A stretch of 18,349 bases of DNA, from assembly GCA_937915455.1 (NCBI GenBank), contig CALDNN010000124.1:1-18349 (forward strand), written 5' to 3'. Under the pieces are notes generated by a model, which searched no databases, had not been told where the DNA came from, and saw only the letters and a program-made list of their open reading frames with translations. Position numbers and translations under genes: made by a program. This document shows, piece by piece, positions 6,090 to 13,818 of this stretch. Source of the stretch: Pelethousia sp002409725. GTDB taxonomy: Bacteria > Bacillota > Clostridia > Christensenellales > CAG-138. The stretch's first letter is position 1. Each line of letters opens with the position of its first letter.

Positions 6090-7049
6090 TTAAAATTCCT
6101 TCTTCAGGGAGCGGGTGAAGAGTGCGTCCAGCGTTTCCTGCGGCACGGCGCTGCGGTAGATCACGGCATCTACGGCCTCGCAGATGGGAAGCTCCACCCC
6201 ATAGCGCGCGCCCAGGCTCAGCAGGGCCTTCACGGTGTAGCAGCCCTCGGCCAGCTTATTGAAAGGCTCCTTGCGGATCAGGGCCTCGCCATAGTGCCGG
6301 TTGTGGCTGAAAGGGGAAAAGACCGTGGCCTGGTAATCCCCCAGATGGCAAAGGCCATAGGCGGATTGCTCGTTGCCGCCCAGGGCGGCGATCAGGTGGG
6401 CGATCTCTCTCGCGCCCCGGCTCATCAGCGCGCCCTTGAGGTTGGTGCGATCGAGCCCATCCAGCATGCCTGCGGCGATGCCGATCACATTCTTGGCCGC
6501 TGCGCCGATTTCGTTGCCCACGAGGTCTTGCCCGTAATAGAAACGAATGAGGTCGCCCTTGAAAGCTTGGATCAGGCGCTCCTTGGCCGCCTCATCCAGC
6601 GAATCGATCACCATGCAGTTGGGGATGCCGGCTACGAATTCCTGCACGTGGCCCGGCCCCAGCCAAACGGATACCGGGCAGGAGGCTGGAAGGTACTCCC
6701 CCGCGATCTCGGATAGGCGGCGGCCCGTGCCCATCTCGAGGCCCTTCATGCAAAGCACCACGTCCTTATTTGCGGGCGAAAGGGCGGCGATCTCCCCCAT
6801 GAGGGAGCGCAGGCCCTGCGAGCCGATGGAGATCACCAATATATCCGCCCGATCGACCGCCTGCCCCAGATCGGTGTAAAGGGCCACAGAGGGCGGCAGG
6901 GTCACGGAGCCGTTGCTGCGCGTTTCCATAAAGGCGGCCAGGCGGGGGGAATCCGGCCTGCCGCAGAGGGCCACCCGGTGGCCCAACCTGTCGAGATACC
7001 AAGCGAGAAAGCCACCCCACCGGCCGCAGCCGATTATTGAAACATTCAT
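6090..7049 (-). CDS. gpsA: Glycerol-3-phosphate dehydrogenase [NAD(P)+]-like protein
   Basis: The 319-residue protein follows the GpsA plan. An N-terminal Rossmann fold has GCGRWGGFLA, and the middle has CMKGLEMGTGRRLSE and WLGPGHVQEFVAGIPNCMV. The helical C-terminal domain has NEIGAAAKNVIGIAAGMLDGL, containing the conserved lysine, then SRGAREIAHLIAALGG and LGDYQATVFSPFSHNRHYGEAL. GpsA reduces dihydroxyacetone phosphate to sn-glycerol-3-phosphate for phospholipid synthesis. It is a divergent member: canonical GSWGTAL, GLGDL and SRNRRFG appear as GRWGGFL, HLGDY and SHNRHYG, and the protein is about 15 residues shorter than usual. It could be a paralogue with another substrate. The start is ATG with a GGGAG about 12 bases upstream, which is longer spacing than its neighbours have. 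It is the first gene of a gpsA-tatD-dehydrogenase group. Confidence 0.78.
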   Translation of the reverse strand: MNVSIIGCGRWGGFLAWYLDRLGHRVALCGRPDSPRLAAFMETRSNGSVTLPPSVALYTDLGQAVDRADILVISIGSQGLRSLMGEIAALSPANKDVVLCMKGLEMGTGRRLSEIAGEYLPASCPVSVWLGPGHVQEFVAGIPNCMVIDSLDEAAKERLIQAFKGDLIRFYYGQDLVGNEIGAAAKNVIGIAAGMLDGLDRTNLKGALMSRGAREIAHLIAALGGNEQSAYGLCHLGDYQATVFSPFSHNRHYGEALIRKEPFNKLAEGCYTVKALLSLGARYGVELPICEAVDAVIYRSAVPQETLDALFTRSLKKEF

Positions 7050-7168
7050 GTATGTATACTACTCCCAACTAAAATAGAATTATCTTTACGTTCTTTTTAC
7101 CGCCCGCCCGTGTTTACCTCCACCCTGCCTGGCGGCAGAACCCCCTCCGAAAACCGATCCCTTTTTTA

Positions 7169-8905
7169 TTACGCCTCTACGCGGAATTGATAGTTATAGA
7201 GGGCGGCGTAGGTAGCGCCCAGGGCCATAAGCTCGCTGTGCGTGCCCCGCTCGGTGACGCCGCCCTTGGTGAGCACGGCGATCTCATCCGCTTGCTTGAT
7301 GGTGCTGAGGCGGTGGGCCACGATGATGCAGGTGCGGCCCCGGCTCAATTGCGCAAGGGATTTTTGGATCAGCATCTCGGTCTCATTATCCAGGGCGCTG
7401 GTGGCCTCATCCAAAATGAGGATGGCGGGGTTTTTGAGGAAGACCCGGGCAATGGAGATGCGCTGGCGCTGGCCGCCGCTAAGCTTCAGGCCCCGCTCGC
7501 CCACGTTGGTATCATACCCATCCTCCAAGGTCATGATGTGGTCATGGATGTTGGCCTTTTTGGCTGCTTCGATGATATCCTCGTCCGTAGCGTCCAAATC
7601 GCCGTAGGCGATGTTTTCGCGGATGCTGCCGTTAAAGAGGAACACATCCTGCGCCACGATGCCGATGTTGCGCCGAAGCGAAGCCCGGGTAAGGGAGCGG
7701 ATATCGTGGCCGTCTATGGTGATGGCCCCGGCATCCACATCGTAAAAGCGAGGGATCAGGTTGCAGAGCGTCGTTTTGCCGCCGCCGCTGGGGCCCACCA
7801 GGGCCAGGGTGCGGCCGGCCGGAATATCCAGCGTCAGGCCCGAGATCACCCGGCTCTCGTGATCCAGCGCATCGCTGTTCTCATAGCGGAAGGAAACGCC
7901 CTCAAAGCGGATGTGGCCTTTGAGCCTGCCCGCATCCATCGCCTTGGGATCTTCATCCTCGGGGGCCTCGTCCATCACCTCGACGAAGCGGGCAAAGCCG
8001 GTCATGCCGTTTTGCAGCTGCTCGAACATGGTGATGAACTTATTGATGGGCTTGAGGAACATGTTGATATAGAGCAGGAAGGCGGCAAAATCGCCCGCAT
8101 TGATTGCGCCTCGGAAGAAGAACAGGCCGCCGCCGCACAGAACGATTAGGTAGAGGGCATCCGTGAGGAAGCCGGAGCCGGAAAAGAACCAGGCCATGGC
8201 CCTGTAGGAGGCGGCCTTGGCCGAGATAAAGAGGCTGTTGGCCATGTCAAACTTGGAATTCTCATGCGCCTCGCCGCTGTAGGCCCGGGATACGCGCATG
8301 CCGGCGATGGCGGTTTCCACCCCGGCATTAATATCCGCGGTCTGCACGCGGGACTCCTTAAAGGCGTCCTGCATATTCTTGCGGGCGCTGATGGCAAACC
8401 AAACCACAAAGGGCACGGCCGCAAAGGCCAGGAGTGTGAGCGGTAAATTAATTGTGGAGAGCATGATAAAGGAGCCGATCAGCAAAATGCAGGAGAGGAA
8501 AATATCCTCCGGCCCGTGGTGGGCCAGCTCGGATACATCCTGCAAATCGTTAATCATGCGGCTCATGATGGCGCCCGTTTTGTTTTCATCGAAAAAGGCA
8601 AAGGGCAGGCGCTGCAAATGGCGGAACATATCACGCCGCATGTCCCCCTGGATGCCCACGCCCACCATGTGGCCCCAATACTGCACCACATAAGAGAGGG
8701 CCGCCTTCACCAGGTAAATAGCCAGGAGCGCCCCGGCCCAAAGGAGCAGCAGCCTAAGGTTTTGCTCCGGCACGTATATGTTGATAATATTGCGGGCGAT
8801 GATGGGGTAAAACAGATCGCACAGCGCCACTACGAAGGCGCAGCACATATCGAGGGCAAAGAGCTTGCTATGGGGCTTGTAATAAGCGATAAAGCGTTTG
8901 AGCAT
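7169..8905 (-). CDS. ABC exporter half-transporter (TM domain fused to ATPase)
   Basis: The 578-residue protein has an N-terminal exporter-type membrane domain with six predicted helices (about residues 10-320), then a nucleotide-binding domain. The latter shows Walker A GPSGGGKTTLC, Q-loop VAQDVFLF, signature LSGGQRQR, Walker B ILILDEATSALD and H-loop IVAHRLST, so it should be an active ATPase. It resembles MsbA/BmrA/LmrA-type lipid or multidrug exporters and would act as a homodimer, since no second half-transporter is adjacent. The frame is open for a further 57 codons upstream. The start at 8905 was chosen because it has an AAAGGG site ten bases away and places the protein at normal family length. 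It lies 94 bases downstream of the DUF4956 gene. A role in exporting something for that cassette is possible but unproven. Confidence 0.9.
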   Translation of the reverse strand: MLKRFIAYYKPHSKLFALDMCCAFVVALCDLFYPIIARNIINIYVPEQNLRLLLLWAGALLAIYLVKAALSYVVQYWGHMVGVGIQGDMRRDMFRHLQRLPFAFFDENKTGAIMSRMINDLQDVSELAHHGPEDIFLSCILLIGSFIMLSTINLPLTLLAFAAVPFVVWFAISARKNMQDAFKESRVQTADINAGVETAIAGMRVSRAYSGEAHENSKFDMANSLFISAKAASYRAMAWFFSGSGFLTDALYLIVLCGGGLFFFRGAINAGDFAAFLLYINMFLKPINKFITMFEQLQNGMTGFARFVEVMDEAPEDEDPKAMDAGRLKGHIRFEGVSFRYENSDALDHESRVISGLTLDIPAGRTLALVGPSGGGKTTLCNLIPRFYDVDAGAITIDGHDIRSLTRASLRRNIGIVAQDVFLFNGSIRENIAYGDLDATDEDIIEAAKKANIHDHIMTLEDGYDTNVGERGLKLSGGQRQRISIARVFLKNPAILILDEATSALDNETEMLIQKSLAQLSRGRTCIIVAHRLSTIKQADEIAVLTKGGVTERGTHSELMALGATYAALYNYQFRVEA

Positions 8906-8936
8906 ATTAGCGAACCCTTTCGAATGGTAGCAAACA

Positions 8937-8957
8937 CGGCGCATACAAAATGCGCCG
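8937..8957. repeat. Palindromic hairpin, GGCGCAT-N5-ATGCGCC family, copy 3
   Basis: CGGCGCAT (8937-8944) pairs perfectly with ATGCGCCG (8950-8957), with loop ACAAA. It lies in the 94-base gap between the DUF4956 gene and the ABC exporter gene. No T tract follows on the transcribed strand, so it could be a processing or attenuation point, or simply an inserted repeat. Confidence 0.65.
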
Positions 8958-8999
8958 CGAAAAAAGCGAGGACTAAGGCAGCGGCTGCCAAGGGGGCGA

Positions 9000-9650
9000 T
9001 TAGGAGACCATATCCCCCTGGTAGGAGATGAGGCTGGCGTCGTATACGCCATCCACTCGCAGGAATTTTTCCACAAAACCGGTCTCGTTATCCTTCAAGC
9101 GCATCTCGAGCGTCATCTCAATGCCGTCGCGCTGGGCGGTTTTGCTACGCATGCGCGCACCGGGCAGTTGCTTGACCATCTGCTTTATCGCACCCGAGGC
9201 TGCCTCGTTATAGTGCAGCACCAAAAGATAGGGCATGCTGGAGCGCACCTTGAAGGCGGAGATCAGCAGCACGAAGATGCCGATCAGCGCCCCGCCGATC
9301 AGGGCCACATCATAAAAGCTGGCGCCCAGGGCCACGCCCTCGCCAACGGCCCAGAAGAGGAAGCCGGTATCTACCGGGTCCTTGATCGCGGTGCGGTAAC
9401 GGATGATGGAGAGCGCGCCCACCATGCCGAGGCTCAGCGTGAGGTTGGTGGTGATGAGCATCAGCATCAGGGTGGTGACCAGGGTGATCATGATGAGGGT
9501 CACGTTGAAATTGCGTGAGTACATCACACCACCAAAGGTCTTTTTATAGATGAAGAAGATATACAGACCCACCAACAGGGCCAGGCCCAGGGAAAACACC
9601 ACCTGGAGGGGGTTGAAGTTAACGGTGAAAAGGGACTGCAGGTTGAACAT
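9000..9650 (-). CDS. DUF4956 family membrane protein
   Basis: The 216-residue protein has about four membrane segments (near 15-35, 50-70, 95-110 and 112-133). Between segments two and three is the family hallmark LGMVGALSIIRYRTAIKDPVDTGFLFWAVGEGVALG. A soluble C-terminal domain of about 80 residues follows. Its biochemical function is unknown. DUF4956 genes are frequently found beside VTC-type polyphosphate polymerase and CotH genes, exactly as here, which suggests a role in the same pathway such as polyphosphate transfer or polymerase anchoring; that is inference. It follows the polymerase gene by 67 bases and has an exceptionally strong ribosome binding site, which may raise its level relative to the two upstream genes. 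Confidence 0.88.
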   Translation of the reverse strand: MFNLQSLFTVNFNPLQVVFSLGLALLVGLYIFFIYKKTFGGVMYSRNFNVTLIMITLVTTLMLMLITTNLTLSLGMVGALSIIRYRTAIKDPVDTGFLFWAVGEGVALGASFYDVALIGGALIGIFVLLISAFKVRSSMPYLLVLHYNEAASGAIKQMVKQLPGARMRSKTAQRDGIEMTLEMRLKDNETGFVEKFLRVDGVYDASLISYQGDMVS

Positions 9651-9663
9651 GGATGACCTCCTT
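9651..9663 (-). promoter_or_regulatory. Near-perfect extended ribosome binding site of the DUF4956 gene
   Basis: The mRNA reads AAGGAGGTCATCC directly before the ATG. This matches 12 of 13 bases of AAGGAGGTGATCC, the full complement of the usual 16S rRNA 3' end. AGGAGG to ATG spacing is 6 bases. Confidence 0.85.
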
Positions 9664-9717
9664 ATGGGAACCTCGGGGGAGATTTCGATTTATTTTTATT
9701 TGGCTTGCGGGCCGGGG

Positions 9718-10416
9718 CTATACCTCGTATTTGCGGCAGAGGCAGTATTTGCTGATGGCGCTGCGCGCGTGCGACCCGCATTGGATCAGGTCGCGGATGT
9801 AGGCCGGCAGGTGCTCGTTGAACTTGACCTCCATCACCATATCATAGCCCTCCAGCACGGGGAAGGTGGCTACGCTTTGCTCGAAGATGCGCGTATCCCG
9901 CATGCCGGTATGCAGGTTTTTATCGAAGGTGACGCGCACATTCTGGAAGGGGTAAATATAGGCCTCGCGGTCATAATCCACCAGCACCGTGGGCTTTAAA
10001 TAGCTGGTGGTGAAAGCGCGGAACATTTGGAGGGCGAAAGGCTCGCGCTTCTCCAGCAAAAAACGATAGTTTCCAGCAAGGAGCATATCACATTCGGGCC
10101 TGGAAAGCGAGAGGGATTGCTTATAAATATAGCTCTCTTTTTTGTGCTTGCGCTCCAGCTTGCCCCCGTCCTGGCCCATGTTGTAGATGCGCAGGCGGAT
10201 CTTGTCGCGGTCGTCGTTTCCGCGCATCTTTTCGCGGAAGGCGCTATCCATCGGGTCGTCGAAATAGAGGCTGCGGATAAAGTATTCGCCACCGTTATCC
10301 CGGGCGTTGGGGTCCAGCTCCATGGTGAGGCGCAGGCGGTTGGAGAGCAGGGTATACTCGCCCTGGCTGAGGAAATACTTCAGCTCGTGGCGGTATTGTG
10401 GCTTGGCTGTTTTCAT
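9718..10416 (-). CDS. VTC-domain polyphosphate polymerase
   Basis: The 232-residue soluble protein is a single VTC domain, the triphosphate-tunnel fold of the yeast Vtc4 catalytic core, which makes inorganic polyphosphate from ATP. Residues expected to line the tunnel are present: RHELKY (9-14) on the first strand, IRSLYFDD (47-54), KIRLRIY (72-78) with two arginines, KLERKHKK (86-93), DYDREAY with R150, VRVTFDKNL with R161, the metal-binding glutamate region MEVKFNE (195-201), and SAISKYCLCRKY with K223. It should therefore be active. Its ATG overlaps the TGA of the cotH-like gene (ATGA, 10413-10416), a sign of translational coupling, and DUF4956 follows. No membrane segment is present, so the product would be made in the cytosol unless the DUF4956 protein links it to the membrane. 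Confidence 0.92.
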   Translation of the reverse strand: MKTAKPQYRHELKYFLSQGEYTLLSNRLRLTMELDPNARDNGGEYFIRSLYFDDPMDSAFREKMRGNDDRDKIRLRIYNMGQDGGKLERKHKKESYIYKQSLSLSRPECDMLLAGNYRFLLEKREPFALQMFRAFTTSYLKPTVLVDYDREAYIYPFQNVRVTFDKNLHTGMRDTRIFEQSVATFPVLEGYDMVMEVKFNEHLPAYIRDLIQCGSHARSAISKYCLCRKYEV

Positions 10417-13400
10417 GCGCCGAACACCTCCTGCATGTAAGAATCGGATAGGCCGAAGCCGCTTTGCAGCTGCTTTTTGATGGCCGCGGGCCGCTTTTGG
10501 GCAAATTCCCGCAAAAATGCCACCTCGGATTGGAATTTTTCATAGGTGCCGAGGTTCTCAGCCGGCTGCTTTTCGCCCATAAAGGTGCTTTGGTTGAATT
10601 TATCCCGCTCGCGGGTAATCTCAGGCTCCACGCTGGCGGCCAGCTCGTCGATCAGGCTGGTTACCCGCTCCGGCGTAAAGGCCGTGTTCAAAAGCTCTGC
10701 GAAACGGCGCACAAAGGCATCCTTCCAGCCGGTATTGTTGAGCATAGCGTTGAACAGGGTGCGGGCCGCGGTATTGCCCTCCCGGCGGTAGGCCAGGGTA
10801 TCGTGGTCGATCTTGCCCGTGTTGAAGCCCCAGCAAAAATCATAGAAGATCCACGTCCACTTGCCGCCCGGCAGCTTGTAATACTGCGCGTTGTAAGTAT
10901 CGGTATTGCCGGTGTAAATCTCACAGATCATGTAATCCATAAAGCTGTCCACATCCATCTGCGAGGCCACATATTCATAGGCCTGGGCCTGGGAAAGGTC
11001 GTTGCTCTTCACGTAATCCATCAGCGCCTGCCATTCCGCCCTGGAGCCGTGGGAGATCATCGAGTCGTTCGTGGCGTCTCCCTTTAACAGGTCGATGTTC
11101 TCCGTATCCTCCACGCCTGCGTGCTGGGCTACGAAGAAGCGGCTGCGCTTCTCTTTGAGAAAGTATACGCCCCAATATTCGCCGTTGAGATAAAGCACAT
11201 AGGGCTTATACGCCTGGTTGAGCACGCGGATATTCATGCCCTCCAGGAGGCCCGTTGCCAGCTCGTCGCGGATCTTGCTGCGGTTTTGATCCTGCGCACC
11301 GGCGCGCAGGGTGATGGATTTATATTCGGCGAAATCCCGATTGGCAAAGAATTTATACTGCATGCGGCTTTTGCCGTATTCCGCCCGAGCAGTGATGTTG
11401 AAGCCCTTTTGCGCCCGGCCCCGGCCAAAGCTGCCCGAGATGCGGATATCCACATTCTGGCTAAAAACTTCCTTGCCGCTTTCGTCAAAGAGCCCCAAAC
11501 TGGCGGCCCGTTCCCAGTTGGCGTCCCGTTGTTCCTCGGAGAGGAATTTGGACTTATAATAGAGGGCGCTCTCCAGCACCTTGCCAAAGGGGGTGGCGTC
11601 CGGGTCGAAGTTTTCGCCTGTGGCGTAGATGCCGGTTTTGCTGTTCCATAAATTATCCGGATCCGTCACCAGCGTAACCACAGGCAAGCTGTGGTTCACA
11701 CCGTCCCCTTTCAAGAGGAAGGTACCGCTAGCGCTAAAGCCCGTGAGGTAGCCATCCCGTAGGGCGATGGCGCGAATGACCGTGTTTTTCGTGGCCTGAA
11801 TGGGGCCGCTATAGGCGGGGCTGTTCGCGGTAGGGGTGGTGCAGTCCGTGGTGTAGTGGATTGTCTCCCCTTCGCCTGCCGTCAGCTCGATGGCCACGCT
11901 GCTCTCGTAAATGCCGGGGGTAGTGATAAAGCGCGGCTGGGCGGTGATGCCCGCGTAGCCGCTGCCGTTCGCCGCACCAGGCGTAGGCTCCGTATAATAG
12001 GCCCGCTCATCCTCAGGGCTCCTGCCGTAGCTAACATCCGGCTGAAAGAGGCCCGCGCTGAGCTTATCGACCAATGTGCCGTTCGGATCGAACAAAAAGA
12101 GGTTTTCACCTGCCGCGCTGACGCTGAAATTCAGATGCAGGTCATTTTTTTTTTGCCCATCGGCCTGATTGAGGCCCGATGCATAGACAACCAGGTATTC
12201 ATCCGGCTCCAGGGTAACCTCTGGGAAGACCCACTTGGCCGGGTTTTTCGGGTTGTTGGAAAGGCCGTAGCCAGCCAGGTTCACGGCTGCCGAGGAAGCG
12301 TTATGCACCTCCACCCAGTCGTAATAGTTGCCGTCCGCCGCCTTTTTGCCGCTTTGGTTGCTGCCCAGCATTTCGGAGATGTACACATCCCCCAGCGGCA
12401 GCTTGTTGGCGGACAAAGCAGCCGTATAGCCTGCGCCTGTGTTGGGATAGCCGGGGCTGGGCTGGGCGCACGGCGCAAAAGCGCCGCTGCCATCCGGCAT
12501 GCGGGCCATGGAGATATCCGTTTCCTGCTTTTGGTAGGAGAAGCTATCGAGTATCTTGCCGTTTGGGCTTGACAGCACCACATCCTCCTTGTAAGCCCGC
12601 AGGGAGAAGGGCGCGTGCAGCTCGCCCTCGATCAGGCCCTCGTTGCCGGAGCAGAGAATCAGTAGATACCCGCCCGCAGGAATGCTTGTCCCCTGCGGCA
12701 GCTGGTACTTCATGGGTTGGGTGAGGTTGTCGCTGATGCCGAAGCCGGAAAGATCCACCTGTGCATCGGTGCTGTTGTAAAGCTCGATCCAATCGCAATA
12801 GCTGCCATCCGCCGCTCGAAAGGAAGTGGCGTTGGAGGCCAGAAATTCGTTGATATATACGCCGATATCCTCGGTTTCGTGCAGGCCGGCCTCAAAGGCG
12901 GCTGCGCCTTCCTCGGTATTCGGGTAGCCGGGGCTGGGCTTCATCTCCTGCCAAGCGCCGCTTTCATCGAGGGCCAAAGTCATGCCCGCGGCCACGGCTT
13001 TGAGGCTGATGCTCGATAGCGCTTTGCCTGCGGAATTGAAAAAGGCCAGCTCATCCCGGGCGCTGAGGCGGAAGGCCGCGTGCAGTGGCGTTTCCGCTTC
13101 ACCGGAGCAGTAGATCACGATATATTCCCCCGGCTCCAATCTGGTGCCGCTGGGAAATACATATTTGCCGCCTTCGATGAGGCTGTCCGAAAGGCCGTAG
13201 CCGGAAAGATCCACCGTTTTATCCGATGGGTTATAAAGCTCCACCCAATCCGGGAAGTTACCCAGCTCATCCGGCACGGAGCCTTTGTTACTGGTCATTA
13301 CTTCATTTATGCGCACGGAAACAGAAGCCGGGGAATCCCCGCTTTGCTTGTCAAGGCTCGCCATATATACCACCAGCCCCACGATCAGCGCCGTGCATAG

Positions 13401-13433
13401 GAGCAGGGTAGAAAAGAATCTGCGTTTTCTCAT
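10413..13433 (-). CDS. CotH kinase family surface protein with three lamin-tail domains
   Basis: The 1006-residue protein starts with MRKRR and one hydrophobic helix (about 6-24), an uncleaved anchor or signal sequence, so most of it is extracytoplasmic. Three lamin-tail (LTD) modules follow at about 41-175, 192-335 and 350-490. They repeat INE-ASN, DWxELYN, DLSGxGLSD and the linker PSPGYPNT. A chitobiase C-terminal-like module (about 498-570) has TTPGIYESSVAIEL and IHYTTDCTTPT. The CotH kinase domain spans about 580-905: IRISGSFGRGRAQKGFNI, SKIRDELATGLLEGMN, YLNGEYWGVYFLKE, the catalytic-loop-like GNTDTYNAQYY (D845, N848) and the metal-binding WIFYDFCWGF (D865). B. subtilis CotH is an atypical kinase that phosphorylates spore-coat proteins CotB and CotG. 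Whether this much larger relative acts in spores or at the cell surface is not known. It is the first gene of a cotH-vtc-DUF4956 operon. The frame contains a run of ten adenines (12145-12154). Confidence 0.9.
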   Translation of the reverse strand: MRKRRFFSTLLLCTALIVGLVVYMASLDKQSGDSPASVSVRINEVMTSNKGSVPDELGNFPDWVELYNPSDKTVDLSGYGLSDSLIEGGKYVFPSGTRLEPGEYIVIYCSGEAETPLHAAFRLSARDELAFFNSAGKALSSISLKAVAAGMTLALDESGAWQEMKPSPGYPNTEEGAAAFEAGLHETEDIGVYINEFLASNATSFRAADGSYCDWIELYNSTDAQVDLSGFGISDNLTQPMKYQLPQGTSIPAGGYLLILCSGNEGLIEGELHAPFSLRAYKEDVVLSSPNGKILDSFSYQKQETDISMARMPDGSGAFAPCAQPSPGYPNTGAGYTAALSANKLPLGDVYISEMLGSNQSGKKAADGNYYDWVEVHNASSAAVNLAGYGLSNNPKNPAKWVFPEVTLEPDEYLVVYASGLNQADGQKKNDLHLNFSVSAAGENLFLFDPNGTLVDKLSAGLFQPDVSYGRSPEDERAYYTEPTPGAANGSGYAGITAQPRFITTPGIYESSVAIELTAGEGETIHYTTDCTTPTANSPAYSGPIQATKNTVIRAIALRDGYLTGFSASGTFLLKGDGVNHSLPVVTLVTDPDNLWNSKTGIYATGENFDPDATPFGKVLESALYYKSKFLSEEQRDANWERAASLGLFDESGKEVFSQNVDIRISGSFGRGRAQKGFNITARAEYGKSRMQYKFFANRDFAEYKSITLRAGAQDQNRSKIRDELATGLLEGMNIRVLNQAYKPYVLYLNGEYWGVYFLKEKRSRFFVAQHAGVEDTENIDLLKGDATNDSMISHGSRAEWQALMDYVKSNDLSQAQAYEYVASQMDVDSFMDYMICEIYTGNTDTYNAQYYKLPGGKWTWIFYDFCWGFNTGKIDHDTLAYRREGNTAARTLFNAMLNNTGWKDAFVRRFAELLNTAFTPERVTSLIDELAASVEPEITRERDKFNQSTFMGEKQPAENLGTYEKFQSEVAFLREFAQKRPAAIKKQLQSGFGLSDSYMQEVFGA

Positions 13434-13467
13434 AACAAGAACATTTTATCACAAATGCTCCTTAAAT
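13434..13467 (-). promoter_or_regulatory. Candidate extended -10 promoter directly before the cotH-like start
   Basis: On the minus strand TTGGTA lies 18 bases before TGATAAAAT, an extended -10 box that ends nine bases before the ATG. No ribosome binding site lies in those nine bases; the only one, AAGGAG, is about 25 bases upstream of the ATG. If this promoter is used, the mRNA would be nearly leaderless. An upstream promoter using the AAGGAG and a tiny M-F-L-L frame ending in the ATGA overlap is the alternative. Confidence 0.4.
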
Positions 13468-13708
13468 ACCAACCTATGCAAGAAAGTTCATAAAGCCCTG
13501 AAGGGGCAGCAGCCCTACGCGGAGGGCTGCCCTACGCTGGCGGCGAGATGCGCACCCAAGGGAAGGTTCCCGCAATGCTACCTCAAAAAGAAGGCCTCAA
13601 TCCGCACAGCAGAGCGGCGAGCACATGCCGAAGGCGGCTGCGAAGCCGCGATACATATGGGCACAGATGGCAATAAAAGCAGAAACGGATCTTCATTGGC
13701 AGGGGGTC

Positions 13709-13818
13709 TGGGGGGCGGGAGCCGAGCGCCGCCTGTGCGGATGAAGCGAGGCGGAGGCCCAGTAAGCAAAGGAGCAGCGCGACCATAAGGGAGCGTTGCG
13801 ACTATTGCGAACTGCGTA
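13709..13818. repeat. Dispersed intergenic repeat, copy B
   Basis: The core (13719-13785) matches copy A (561-628) in the same orientation. Shared blocks are GAGCCGAGCGCCGCC, GCGGATGAAGCGAGGCGGA, AGCAAAGGAGCAGCGCG and, after a longer insert, ATTGCGAACTG. The internal hairpin is CCGC-CTGT-GCGG here instead of CCGCC-AGT-GGCGG. It is followed directly by the cluster of GC-rich hairpins. Confidence 0.75.

Noticed and set aside
8906..9076. A 57-codon N-terminal extension of the ABC exporter, running across hairpin copy 3 into the DUF4956 gene
   Set aside because: The ATG at 8905 has a suitable ribosome binding site and yields the normal family length; the extension is not membrane-protein-like.
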